Positions 49,127-60,303 of a DNA stretch of 64,000 nt are shown piece by piece. The number at the start of each line of letters is the position of its first letter. Position 1 is the first letter of the stretch. The DNA is taken from the NCBI RefSeq assembly GCF_910591885.1, contig NC_063283.1, forward strand, positions 3,643,001 through 3,707,000. The letters run 5' to 3'. Under the pieces are notes generated by a model. The model did no database searches. It saw only the letters and a list, made by a program, of their open reading frames with translations, and had not been told where the DNA came from. This DNA comes from Bombus terrestris. Its lineage: Eukaryota > Arthropoda > Insecta > Hymenoptera > Apidae. Position numbers and translations under genes: made by a program.

Positions 49127-50930
49127 ACCATTTTTCCGAGCCAAATAACTTTCGATATTATTTTCGTTGAACTAATTTCGATGAGCTTCGTGATAGTTTG
49201 AAATGAGTCAGAGTTCTCATTACACAGTGAGCTAATGCACAGAGTAATGGTAGCGATTAGCAACTAACTACGATTTTAAATCCTTATTTTATTAGATTAC
49301 TAACTTTCCTTGGGCATAGGAATGCATAAATTTTCATATTCGAGCATTTTATTAAGTTGTTAAGCGCGTCGTCTTATTAATATATAATTTTAACGCGTCC
49401 GTTATATTTCTAAGGAAAGGAGAATTTCATTCTGTTTTGTGAGTTTTTAAACATTGTCCAATATTTGTTTAAATGGACGGTCAGTTTTTGAAAACCAGTT
49501 AATAGAAAAATTGAATTCTCCTTTTAATTCAAACTGCCCAGAAAATTAAATTATTTCGGAAAACATCACAGGAAAATGTTAGCGTATCTGGGTTACCATT
49601 TAATTGCAAAATTAAAATTTAATAAATCCTCCACAATTCCAACTATGCTGATTTTAATCATTGCAAACATAGATATCATATAATTAATTTTTGACAGAAA
49701 TAAAATGAAACGTAAAACGATCGTTAAGTTCTAAATAAAAGAATTGTTATATTGAAGAATTTCCAGCGCCAAGTATACTTATCTTTCCCACTTAATAGAT
49801 TAATTATTTGCGACCCAGTAATAAAGAAGCGTAGAGCGTCAGGAATCTCGGACAAGCGATCTCAGCATCTAAGTAAATTAATAATCCGAGCTTAACAAAA
49901 ATAGAGAACAAGCCAAAAAGAGCACTCTAATGATAAACAAAAAGGAAAATTTTATTATAACAGCGAAAGAGCTACCAGCAATGGAAACAGGAGACAGTAT
50001 CATAAAAAGTATACGAAATCTGTGAAAACGTAACTTTAGACGAGATGGAGTTGAACTACAAAGTTGACAATGTGAAACGCGATACATACGAACTGTGCGC
50101 GACTAACTGGATGCTTTTTAGGAGGTCACTATGTCATGGAAGCAACCATACTCGCAAGTTTCCTCGTCATTGTCAATTTTTATCTTCCGTTGAAATAACT
50201 TTTGATCTTTATGACGCGTGCTCGTCGCCGCAACGCTTCCTCGCTTGATTTGTCTCTATCAACTGCGCAAATAATTGCGATGCCACGCGTTAATTCTGCA
50301 CGAGTGTTATTCGAGTATTCGACTGAAAATAAAGGATGCATTACGATCCGTATCGTAAACCCGATAAACTCTAGCGTGTCGAGATACTCGAAACAGTAGC
50401 CGGACGTTTATCAGAGTGACGGGGTCTGGAACAATAGTCTTGTGTACATATAAATTAGCTCCATGTAAATTCGCTGGAGCGGCTTTTCATCGAGGGCGAC
50501 AGTTATTTATCGGAGACACCTATGCTACACTCTCTGACCACCGAATTAGAACTACACGCGGAAATATCTTGTCTGATGTAAGAAGAAGAACGAGTATACG
50601 CATCGATTACGTCAGACGAATAGCAAATTGTTCTTGGTTGTTGTCGTTATTACTAAGTACCTTGACGATTATGCGTCTGTAGCAATTATTTATTCAATTT
50701 ATTACTAATACATCGTATCAAAGAGAATCCAAGTTAATTCGTCTGCTAACTCATCATCGACTATACTATTCGGTTCGGATACAAAAACGCGGAATGTTTA
50801 GTAAAATGATGAGAACACAGAATATATGACACGGTAGTGTATATGAAGCAAATTGGAAAGAATGCGAGCTGTAATAAAAGAAAAAAGGAGGCAAAGTATT
50901 TAAACGCTTATCCTGTGAAACTTTTATGAA
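48190..50930. other. Gene-free A+T-rich stretch
   Basis: Holds a (TC)n microsatellite at 49096-49126. A loosely repetitive GGTAT/TTAGG section at 48430-48485 is not a true telomeric array. Nothing else was recognised. Confidence 0.5.
49096..49126 (+). repeat. (CT)n microsatellite
   Basis: About 14 uninterrupted CT dinucleotides. Confidence 0.9.
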
Positions 50931-50941
50931 TGTGTTGCATG

Positions 50942-51104
50942 TTTTTTTTATTATTATTTAACTTGTACTTTACAATTTGTCCAACTGGACATTTGGTAAA
51001 TTTTTCTAATTTAATTGCTAAGTAACATGTGGATGGCTATCCCCAGGGGGATGATACCATCTTCGAGTTTGACTATTTTATTTCTTTAGTGAGGTCAGTG
51101 GCGC
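50942..51104 (-). mobile_element. 5'-truncated Jockey-type non-LTR retrotransposon 3' end, with target duplication
   Basis: On the minus strand this is the last eight codons of the open frame (ending KEIK, stop), then a 3' untranslated region and an A-rich TAATAATAAAAAAA tail. It matches 55240-55385 almost base for base. A perfect 10-bp direct repeat, GTGTTGCATG, flanks it at 50932-50941 and 51105-51114, the expected target-site duplication. Extreme 5' truncation is usual for target-primed reverse transcription. The remnant is too short to encode anything. Confidence 0.85.
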
Positions 51105-51114
51105 GTGTTGCATG

Positions 51115-52130
51115 TGTAACACGGAACTTTTTAAAATTCCATTACTACTGTAACTGTAAGGGATCGCTGTCGTTATCATATTGCCGACATTCGCAACCAA
51201 CTTGAAATCCTGATTCAATGATCAGGACGGCCGAAGCATCCAACACACGTACTGCTATTCGTGCGTTTCAATTTCATAGATGCATCGGTATCCTTTATGC
51301 CAGGCGAATTGCAGGCCTTGCAAGTACGTATCCGCTTTTACGATACGCCGCGACTGCGTCGAAACGCAATTTCCCTGAAACTTCCTCCACCTCGATTGAT
51401 GTAGACGCGTGAAACCCAGAGTTGTTTGTTTTCGGTCAGAATATGGCAGAGAAGAGCGAGAGCTGGCGGTTTCTATGTGTTTATACGCTTGGAACACGAG
51501 CGGTGGAGCGGGTTATCCTCGAAGAAGGTCTTCGGGTTGCAGTCTCCTGTCTCTCCCGGCGCTTCTCGGTTTTAGATTACAGTCTTGAGCGAGCGTCTCG
51601 TCTCTCGCTCGCAGCAGGAACAACCGGCGTATCTCGTGTTGCCTCCCCGAACGGAACCGCCATTTGCCGAATTATAAACAATACGTTGCAGGCTGCGTTT
51701 GACGGCCGACAGACAAATAGCTGTGCCGCAGCATGTGGGCCCTGGAATTAGAAATGAAAGGCAGAATGAGCGAAACGTGCAGGCGCCTGCACCGCGTTCA
51801 CGGCGGACTCCGGCCATGGAGATGAAGTTTCTAATTACGGAATTACGGACTATATGACCACAGACCTTCCGACGAGACTTATTACCTTGGAAAATTATTA
51901 TGAAACGAGTATATTTCGAGTTGCACCTATAAAAGGGACGGCGTAGATCAAAAGGTATGCTGTGTTGAAAATTATTCGAAACGCAAATAGGAATCGGCGG
52001 TTTATTTTATGTGCATGTGCCAACTGTTTGCTGGAAATTTGGCAATGCTCGTTGGTAGAATTTGACTGTGGCTATCCTTCCGGCGAGCTAGATATTTTAA
52101 ATTGCTGTTCCACACTGACGCAATCCTTAA
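51115..52130. other. Gene-free stretch with a G+C-richer core
   Basis: The part from 51440 to 51830 is G+C- and CpG-richer and has overlapping unrecognised frames of 109 codons (+) and 81 codons (-). It includes paired TAATTAG/CTAATTA motifs near 51745 and 51832, homeodomain-type cores that also occur by chance. A regulatory role is only a guess. Confidence 0.35.
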
Positions 52131-52139
52131 AATCCTTCA

Positions 52140-52525
52140 AATTTAATGGTCAATTACGAAAATCATATGACTTCGTCATATTTCTTGCCATTTCGTTCCA
52201 TGCATGTTATAAACGATTTTATAGATCAGATGCAAATTTTGAGTAGATTTCTTGCAGTACTCCGTCTAATTCAATCTTTTCGACAGGATTTACTTAAAAA
52301 ATCTATCCGAGCGTCAATACACGATTATTATAATTTACTGTATTACTGTCATTCTCTCAAATAGATCTAACAATATCTTTTTTTTTTTTTACACATATCG
52401 AATTGCTGATTGATCGATCGTTTTTTCGATACCTCGGATTACTCGTCGTGTTTCATATGAAACCAGCCGGTGTCCTAATATTTACGAACGGAGATATATA
52501 TCGAGTTGTTGCAGTTTCGTTATTT
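52140..52525 (+). repeat. Ancient dispersed repeat, family D copy 3
   Basis: Contains TTCCATGCATG, ATTTTGAGTAGATTT, CTTTTCGACAGGATTTA and AATACACG in the order of copy 1 (22660-22790). It also contains ATATGAAACCAGC(C)GGTGTCCTAATA and ATATATCGAGTTG as in copy 2 (28340-28400). A T run at 52379-52392 corresponds to nothing conserved. Confidence 0.55.
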
Positions 52526-52529
52526 TATG

Positions 52530-54915
52530 TAGGTTAACAGGGAGTTTGGAGAAGGAATGGCCGGAAATGGCCAGTTTTTCAGCGAGTCAGACCTGCACTG
52601 TTTACGTCGGGAAACTGGAAAAGCTCTGGCGAGCGGGGAGGCTCGATGGGGGAAGAGGATTTAAAGGATCGCGGCTGGAAGGGTCGTGCAAAGGATTCGC
52701 GCGCTCGATTGAACTCACAGTAGTCTCTTCATCTTTTCGTACACGCCTGTCTATTTATCTACTTCTTGGCCTCCTTCTTTGCATTCGAAGACCTTGTTAT
52801 TTCTTTGAAATGGCTTGATATATGGGACGACTTAATATCGCGCGTCAGTTCATTCAGAAACGAATGCCTCTTGTCTGACTAATGCTCGAGCTTTTCCCTT
52901 CGCGCGATGCGCGCACTTGCCATTGTTCAAAATATTTCCGTGTTGCCGTAACTTCATACCTTTCGAGCTCGAGAGATACGCTGCAGAGAAATTCGGGTAT
53001 TCGTATTAACGTTCGCGCTGTTCTATCTCTTTCGTTTATCTCTTACGTCGCTTTTTCCTCGGGAAATTGTGTTCTCGCTGCCTCTGTAAGTTTCAAAGTT
53101 TCGCGAGGTTTGTTTATATTTCCCTTTCGGTATTTTAACAGAATATTGTTATTAATACGAAGTGTTAGCTCAATGCTATGGTATATCCAACGAGTGAATA
53201 TTTGTTCTCGTTTCGCAGCTTCGTTAAAATTTTTCATTTGCTACCATGAAGTGCCTGTTCCTTTCTTTTTCTCTCTCTTTTTTTTTTTTAAATAAAGAAG
53301 TTGATTTTAACGTAACGGTATTATATGTCCAATAAATAAGCGCTCCTGTTTCGTAGTTTTTATAGAATCTTCAATTTGCCACCTCAAAATGTGTGTCCCA
53401 TTTTTTAACTAATAAAATTGCAATATTTTCATTTTAATTCCTGGTATTAAGAATCAGACAAGGCTAACGTTATGATATATCTATAACAGTTCAGATAGTA
53501 GACAAATAGTAGATGACAAAAGATACGAAAAAGTAGAGCGAATAAAAGTTGCACATTTTTTAAAGAGCTAAAGGAGAAAATTAGTTTAATTATTTATTTG
53601 ATCTACAAAGTGTATCAGTCTCTGAAGTTTCTCTATAAGGTCTACGTATAAGTAGACACACATTAAACTTCCAATTTCTTATACACCATGAGATTATCGC
53701 CATTAATAAAGATCGTTAATGTATCTCTTTCCTCTTTATAATTAAGTTTTCAAACTTTCTAGAAGAGATAACAACCAGCAACCGGGCACTCGTGATTTTT
53801 TCTTTGCGTTTTCTCTATCTCCTCGACTTTTTCGTTGATTTCTTCTTGTAATACGGGGCAATGGAGTTCCGGCAAGCGACAGAACGTGTCCGCTGGAAAA
53901 GTAAGTTCGCCAGCGTCCGTTTGCCACTGTTCAGATAGCGGGAAATTGAATTTTCGTCCTTGACGCGCTAGCGCACGCGACAGAAGGTGACTGTGCCGGT
54001 CCTTGAACGTTTCCGACCCTTATCGCAGAGATGGCTCTCGGTGTTCGTTTCGAATCCGACCGCGATCTCCATCGATGATCGAGATGAACGAATCCTTGAT
54101 CTAAGATTTCCGTTTCCGGTTTGATTTCCGGCCGAGGACGCTCTGGATATTTGATTAGCGGATGCCGCGTATTTTACACTTGAACGTCAAGCCACCGAGA
54201 TCGATTCTCATTTTCCAAGCGTGTCGAAGCCGAAGCTTTCTACGTTTTCGATATTCAAATGAGACCGCAATGGAGTTTTCTTAATGCAGTGGAGGAAGAT
54301 TGTCGACATCTTTCACGAGTTTAAAATACGAACATCCCGCGTATAATACGATACTTCCGCAACACGATTTCAACACGGCTACAGGATTGTGAAAAGAGTT
54401 TCCTTTATAAATATATAAACATCTTTTAGTATGTAAATATGTATATGGTAGTTTTAAGAAATGTTACGGTGTTTGGAAAATTCGTAGCGAGGGTTAAGAA
54501 AGATTTAACTAGAAGTAGACCGCTTGCCGTTCATAACTACACAAGTCATCTTTCATCCTTTTTGGTAGCGAACTTTTAGGTAGTTTTTACAGTCTTCTAG
54601 AGTGTTTCATTTCTTGGCTGTGTCTTTCAAGTGAGTTCCATAAAGTCCATGATGTATAAGAATGAAGCTAAATTAGATAGAGATGAACAGCTGAGATAAC
54701 GTGCAGCATTTCTTCGATGTATAATACTTAACATTGTCTAACCATAAAAAAGAAACTTCTTTTATTAACAAATTTTCCATGCTTCTCCTTAATGTGTTTA
54801 ATTATATGCATTTAAAAGCAGTATTAAGTGAAACATTTCGTAATAAGGACACCGCGAATTTTCCGAACAACGAACAAATTAGAAAATGAAATTCAATTGA
54901 AGGTTCAATGTTAGG
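52530..54915. other. Gene-free stretch, nothing recognised
   Basis: Includes a 137-codon open frame at 52882-53295 without a recognisable domain and a CpG-richer part at 53930-54260. No splice-bounded exon or repeat copy was noticed. Confidence 0.5.
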
Positions 54916-54922
54916 ATACTAA

Positions 54923-55167
54923 CCTTTTCGCTGTGAATTAAAACGATGTGCCGCAGTGAGCGATTATGTTTGAAAATATATATAAAAAAAAGAATTTCAT
55001 ATAGATTTTGGATGTAATTATTCATCTATTGATTAGTACGTACTTTCTACATGATAGATCGCAAAATAGTAAATATATAGTGATTGATCTATCGTCGTGA
55101 CATTTACAAATCTTAACAATATGTTGTTATCGACGTGATCGTATGACGTACGAGCTTCGTGAAAGAG
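54923..55167. mobile_element. Candidate TTAA-type miniature element
   Basis: The left end reads CTAA then CCTTTTCGCTGTGAAT, nearly identical to the right end of 40704-40916. The right flank is TTAA at 55168-55171, preceded by a sequence whose complement is CTCTTTCACG. The left flank CTAA differs from TTAA by one base, as decay would give. No frame of transposase type was seen. Confidence 0.3.
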
Positions 55168-55239
55168 TTAATGACAGAAGAAGAGACTTTCTCTCAAGTT
55201 CCAATCTTCCAATCTTCTCTTACGCTCTATCACGAATAG

Positions 55240-55797
55240 TCGGAGTTTTTTTTTTATTATTTATTTATACTTTACAATTTATCCAGCTGGACATTTGGTC
55301 AATTTTTCTAGCTTAATTGCTAAATAACACGTGGATGGCTACTCCCAGCGGGATACCATCTTCCAGTTTGACTATTTTATTTCTTTAGCGAGGTCAGTGG
55401 GGTGTTTTCTTTTTAGTCTTCTTTCTATGAGAGTTTTGCTCGTTTCAGCAGCCAGCTGGTTTGGACGTGTGCCGTTCTTCCCTTGTATTTTTCTGCGTAT
55501 CAGCCGATTTTTTCTTTGACCTTAGGAATTTTAAGTCTTTGCGTATATCCTCGTTTCTGACATACGATGGGGCGTTGACTATTGTTCTCAGTATCTTCGA
55601 TTATAGCGACTCTAGTTTATTTATGTGGCTCTTTACTGCAGTCCCCCATAGTGGTATTCCATACGTCCAAATTGGCTTTATTATCGTTTTGTAGATTTTT
55701 AGTTTATTTTCTATGTTGAGTTTAGAGCTTCGACTAATTAGCCAGTACATCTGTCTTCTTTTTATCCGTATTTTATCTACAATTGATTTAACGAAGA
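55240..55797 (-). mobile_element. Jockey-type non-LTR retrotransposon, 5'-truncated copy
   Basis: Read on the minus strand, the element carries the end of a reverse-transcriptase open frame, then a 3' untranslated region shared with 50942-51104 and an A-rich tail (AAATAATAAAAAAAAA) at its low-coordinate end. The upstream part of the reverse transcriptase and the endonuclease are missing, so the copy is 5'-truncated near 55797. No clear target duplication could be identified. Jockey-clade elements move by target-primed reverse transcription and commonly leave such 3' fragments. Confidence 0.8.
55372..55780 (-). pseudogene. Reverse-transcriptase C-terminal remnant of the Jockey-type element
   Basis: From 55780 downward the minus strand encodes KRRQMYWLI, then KLKIYKTIIKPIWTYG and IPLWGTA, then SKILRTIVNAPSYVRNEDI. 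This is the signature of the region after the reverse-transcriptase core in Jockey-clade elements. The frame is broken: a TAA interrupts before SKILR, a frameshift precedes YAEKYK, stops follow in that frame, and a further shift is needed to reach RLKRKHPTDLAKEIK and its stop at 55372. With at least two frameshifts and internal stops it is dead. The catalytic YADD-containing core is absent because of truncation. Identification follows from the family's well-known conserved segment; exact clade placement would need alignment. Confidence 0.8.
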
Positions 55798-55799
55798 GT

Positions 55800-56520
55800 C
55801 AAAGGTGAGCGCGCAATCGCAAAGCGAAGACGATGAGACGCCTTTGCTGAGATAAAATATTTAGACGGCCTGGATTCATCTACGACAATTACATTTCTTC
55901 GGAGCGACGCGTCACATTGCCATGCTGCCGCAAATATGTCGATCTTCAGTAGCGGCAAAACTCGTGGCACGTCCCGTTAAATTCTCGGTCAAATTTCCGC
56001 GAACCTTCTATCCGTGTCGGTTAGCCGAGGTACGCGTCCCTCGACGTGGCAACCGCACTTTACTTAATGCAATTAATGACTCACTTAAACGTCTTGCTAC
56101 GTCGCAAGTCCGCCGTTTCCCTTTAAATTGTACATTCCGCCCTTCTCCGCCCTCGACCTCCGAATTTCCGTCTGAATCGATAAGTCCCGGCGGTCCTTTA
56201 GTTTCGTTGTTAACGAGAGCCTGCGGAGTAATTAGTGATTCATGAATTGCAAAACCGAGTGCTTGCCGCCTCGCACCTCTTCTTTCGTCCGTTCTGTTCC
56301 CCGCAGACGATTCGGCAATCGTGGAAATTGCGCAACGATGAAAAATAATGCGAACGATTATTCGATTCGATTAAAGCAAGCGCGATTAAACCATATAGCG
56401 TTCCCTTGCATTTTCAACGGAACTAGCATTTTCGAATCGAATCTGGTTAGGACGCAACGGTGGATTTGTATTAGGAATTCCGTTTTGGCGTGAAATTAAT
56501 AGACATATACATTGTACATA
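55800..56520. other. Gene-free stretch, nothing recognised
   Basis: Moderately CpG-rich DNA with unrecognised open frames at 55922-56245 and 56242-56493. No splice-bounded exon was noticed. Confidence 0.5.
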
Positions 56521-56524
56521 CATA

Positions 56525-56741
56525 CAGACGAGAATCACGAGTATATGTGTACTGTAGGTGAAATGAGGTTTGCATAGTATTGGTTTATCTACGGACTTAC
56601 CTATACATTTATTATTAATTTCTATTCATACGTACTTTGTATCTTCTCAATCAATCTTCGATTTATGCAGCACACGTGTAAGAGTTTTTGAATAAATTTC
56701 CTTTACGTGAGATACGAATAAAACGCCTTTGACTGTCATTG
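56525..56741 (+). mobile_element. Miniature terminal-repeat element, family B copy 1 (old)
   Basis: Flanked by TA at 56523-56524 and 56742-56743. The left end CAGACGAGAATCACGAGT and the complement of the right end CAATGACAGTCAAAGGCG resemble the CAGCGAGAGTCAAAAGCG ends of 63593-63779. The interior block GTGTAAGAGTTTTTGAATAAATTTC matches GTGTGCAAAAGCTTCTGAATAAATTTC in that copy. Same orientation, heavily diverged. Confidence 0.5.
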
Positions 56742-56744
56742 TAG

Positions 56745-58210
56745 ATAGCGCGGGCCAGAGATACGTAAAATTTATTTCTTCGTTAGAAGACTTAGAGAAA
56801 ATTAGATAAACTCGAAGAACCATTAGTAGAGATGTTCGTAGAAATTCAAATTCTTACGAATGTATTCAGTGGAATAGAATCTAGGCAGTGGTTCGTTTCA
56901 TCCGTTAAATATCGTAATAATTACTGTAGATTGGATATTTTATATAATTTTCCATGTTATATGCGGTGTGTGTTTTCTTGCGCCTTTAAATTTTCCATAA
57001 ATGTATAGACACTGGTAGTCTAGCGATAACGCAGGCTAAAATTCGCGGTCAGAGTGCAACGTAACACAGACTTGCTATAATACAGTTGCTTCAGGACAAA
57101 TTCTCTTAGTCTGTAGGTTGTCGGAGTCAGTTTCGTGAATCACGAACGCTGCTTGTTCGCTCGCGATGAATTTTCTTGCATCACTCCAAGAAAGGCGTCT
57201 TCGCGATATTGTCACGGCAAGAAGCTGCTTGTCAAGAACTTTGGCGAACTTCAAACAGTGGCAGAACTCCCTGGTGCCTACGTGTAATCCCTAATCCCGT
57301 TTTCTCGATGCTCCTCAATGTCATAAGCGCGATACTCTGTCGGTGAATCGTTTGACTCCTTAACTTGATTCCTGCAGCACTTACGTTGAACGTCTAATGA
57401 TGAAGCTTGCGCATGTTTCGGCATTATGTATAACAGTTACATTATCCCTTACGACAATGATCAGAACGAAAACCTGTTCAAAGATATTTGATCCTTTGAT
57501 GTGGAACTTTCGTTATCTAAAATTACGCACAAATACACGTAGTTCGTACAAGTGGTATTTGTCGAAGATGAAACTTTGATGGAATATGGTTAAACAATTT
57601 ATTAAGACAGAATTATTAATTTTTCTCGTGGGAATAATACTTACGAATCCTTTTTTAATCTTTTTCACGTCCACTCATTTCTGTCATAGTTATATTTGCA
57701 ATTCGGCGAAAGATAAGTATAGTATATAGGTAATTCGATGATTCGATAACAGTGCAAGGAAATATACATGATCCAAAAAGATCTTGTCGACCATCACGCC
57801 TCATTTGTTTTGTTATTTCTCGTCCACGAGTACTTTGCGATTCGTAATGATAGGATATACGACCTTAATAGCTAGCAATCGAGCAATTGTTCAAGGTGCT
57901 GGCATCCAATCGGTCGGAATATGGATTCGTCGACGCTATTAATCAAGTAGCCGTTCACTATCAATCATTCAACAAAATCAATCTGAATCACGCAAACGCA
58001 AAATTATTGCCACGCTTGCAGCAATGTCTTCATCTATATTGCTTGATTAAGACTCATCGATTAGTTCGGTATAGTCTGACACTTGGGTCCTCGATGCACA
58101 TGACGTAGTGCGTTCTGGCTGATCGTCACAGTTAGATTAAATATAATGGAATAATCGACTATTAAGTTGGAATATATTCTGAAATATCCATTTCTAACGT
58201 GTCTTCTTTC
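56745..58210. other. Gene-free stretch, nothing recognised
   Basis: Short chance frames only. No repeat copy or RNA gene was noticed. A lone TTAACACGTTCGCCGC end at 58216 resembles the left end of 9933-10194 but has no visible partner. Confidence 0.5.
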
Positions 58211-58274
58211 ATTTATTAACACGTTCGCCGCAGAGACAATTTCGGTTAACTTTCTATTCACGCGGATAGTATTA

Positions 58275-58468
58275 TTAGGTCGTCCGAAAAGTTTCTTTAG
58301 TTTTATAAGGAATTAATGTATGCACAATCTTTTTCCCTTTTATATTATTTTATCGAATTACGTATGATGCATTTTGTTCTATTAAGATAAAGATTAAGCT
58401 TCATGTTTGTATAAAGATGCGTTGCTGTAAAAAACGTGTCTGAGAAAGAAACTTTCCGGACAGCCTAA
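58275..58468 (+). mobile_element. Mariner-type miniature element, copy 2
   Basis: TTAGGTCGTCCGAAAAGTTT at the left and AACTTTCCGGACAGCCTAA at the right form terminal inverted repeats, with TA at 58273-58274 and 58469-58470. Interior blocks GTATGCACAATCTTTTTC, TATATTATTTTATCGAATTA and AAGATGCGTTGCTGTAAAAAACG recur in the other copies. About 194 bp, no coding capacity. TA target duplication and GTCCG-type ends fit a mariner derivative. Confidence 0.85.
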
Positions 58469-58916
58469 TATTTTAGATTAAAATGAACAAGAAAATATAT
58501 AATTGATTTTCTACTATTGCATTCCGCAAAATACGAAGCCTTGCGTGAAAAGTGATACAAGTCGAAGAATTACCAACCAAGTTTACCAACGAAAAATTAA
58601 GACCTAGTTTATGAAGAAGAAGCTGACAAAACAGGTTCGTGCCATCTTTTTCTTTTATTTTCCTTAAGCCTGGAAAACCACCCTTCTCGTCAAGGCGCGA
58701 CTAACAACAAGACGCACTGCATCTAATACACTGCACAGTAGTAGAAAAGCCAGTATGAGCGACATAACTGCTCTGTACCAGCCAAATTACGAAGGTGGAC
58801 GAGTAAGATTTTCATAATTAATTATCGTCTCTGCAACATCTTCATAGGGATAACTGGAAAACCGCGTTTCTCGAGTTGTGTCACCCTTCACGTCAACTGC
58901 AAAGGTGCGATATGTA

Positions 58917-59104
58917 TTAGGTCGTCCGGAAAGTGTCTTTCTTTTGCAAACGTGTTTTTTACAACAGTGCACCTTCACACAAACGTGAAACCAAGTCCGT
59001 GAAATGTCTCGGTGTATATCTCAACAGAACAAAATGGATCGTACGTAATTCGACAAAATAATATAAAACAAAAAAGAAAGAAAGAAACTTTTCGGACAAC
59101 CTGA
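58917..59104 (-). mobile_element. Mariner-type miniature element, copy 3
   Basis: Begins TTAGGTCGTCCGGAAAGTG after TA at 58915-58916 and ends TTTTCGGACAACCTGA before TA at 59105-59106. The interior is the reverse orientation of 58275-58468: AAAACGTGTTTTTTACAACAGTGCACC-type sequence comes first and CGTACGTAATTCGACAAAATAATATAAAA later, read as separate blocks. About 188 bp. Confidence 0.85.
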
Positions 59105-59106
59105 TA

Positions 59107-60085
59107 TCATTCGCCATACAAACGGTTCAAAAATATTGTCCCTGTGTATAAAGGCGACGATAGCGAAAGGCCATTTGGTTGTTATGAAAAGGGTTTGGCA
59201 TACAAAAATAATTCAGAGACGCTAGTTTATCAGGACAGAGAATGAAGATGGCTCTTAAAGGACAGAGATGGGACGGTTGTAATGGCTGCCACAAGGTTAC
59301 CACATCAGACAGCAGTTGGGCCCACCTTTCTTCCCATTTCCATAGCTATTCCATTACCGAGCAGTTCTGAGCCGGCCTTGTAATCTAATAACTAATCTTG
59401 CCAGGGCGCGCAGCCTCGGCTGTATTCCCCACGTATTTCGGGACAAGTTGTGCAACGCCAGCTGGGCAAAAATGAGAGGATGAGGCTCGGGCACACGAGA
59501 CCGACGTTGTCAAATAAGCAGACAGGATATAATTGACTGCATCTGCATAAACGAAATTCTCACCGTCCGTTTTCGTTTCCCGGCCGTCGCGTTTCTCTCG
59601 ACCCACACAGCCGCACCCTTTCCCCTTCCTAAGAACAACGATACGTTCAGAAGCGCACAAAAAGACAACGAGGAACATTTCTCTCGCGGTTCTTTCGTAA
59701 CCTCTCTAAGCAATTTTCATAACTCACTGTCGGCGACATTCTTGAAAGCGTGTACGTAGTAGCATTCGTCTCACGTGTTACGTCACAATGTGTGTGTCCG
59801 GAATTTCTCGTGATCCTGTAGAAATTCTTTTCATTGCGTGAGATTAGCTCGATGCAAATTAGTCGCAGAGATTACCTGTATAACTTTTGAAATACACGTC
59901 AGACGTTGTGGTTATTTGCTAGTTAATTTTCGTTCTACGCGTTGCACGTGTAAGTTCGAGCTTTTTCTCTATTTCTGCTTCATTCGCGTTCATCGCGCCA
60001 TTCTAGACCCCATTGTATCTATCCAACGTTAAAAGATTTCTTCAGTTTGGACGAAATATGAAGAAAGGCCTATTGGTGTGCATGA
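59107..60085. other. Segment between two mariner-type copies; G+C-richer, no gene recognised
   Basis: A 981-bp segment lies between copies 3 and 4, which have the same orientation. The part from 59240 to 59620 is richer in G+C and carries overlapping minus-strand frames of 97 and 67 codons that I do not recognise. Nothing here resembles a transposase. Confidence 0.4.
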
Positions 60086-60087
60086 TA

Positions 60088-60301
60088 TCAGGTTGTCCGA
60101 GAAGTGCTTTTCTTTTACAGACACGTCTTTTACAACGATGCATCTTTATACAAACACGAAACCTAATCTGTCAAACGTTGTGATCTTTATCTTGATAGGA
60201 CAAAATGGATCATACGTAATTCGATAAAATAATATAAAACGAAAAATGTTGTGCATCCATCATTTCCTTATAAAACGAAAGCAACTTTTCGGACGACCTA
60301 A
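60088..60301 (-). mobile_element. Mariner-type miniature element, copy 4
   Basis: Begins TCAGGTTGTCCGAGAAGTG after TA at 60086-60087 and ends AACTTTTCGGACGACCTAA before TA at 60302-60303. It retains the GTTGTGCATCCAT and CCTTATAAAACGAAAG segments near the right end that correspond to the CTTTAGTTTTATAAGG start of copy 2 on the other strand. At about 214 bp it is the most complete copy in the window. Confidence 0.85.
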
Positions 60302-60303
60302 TA

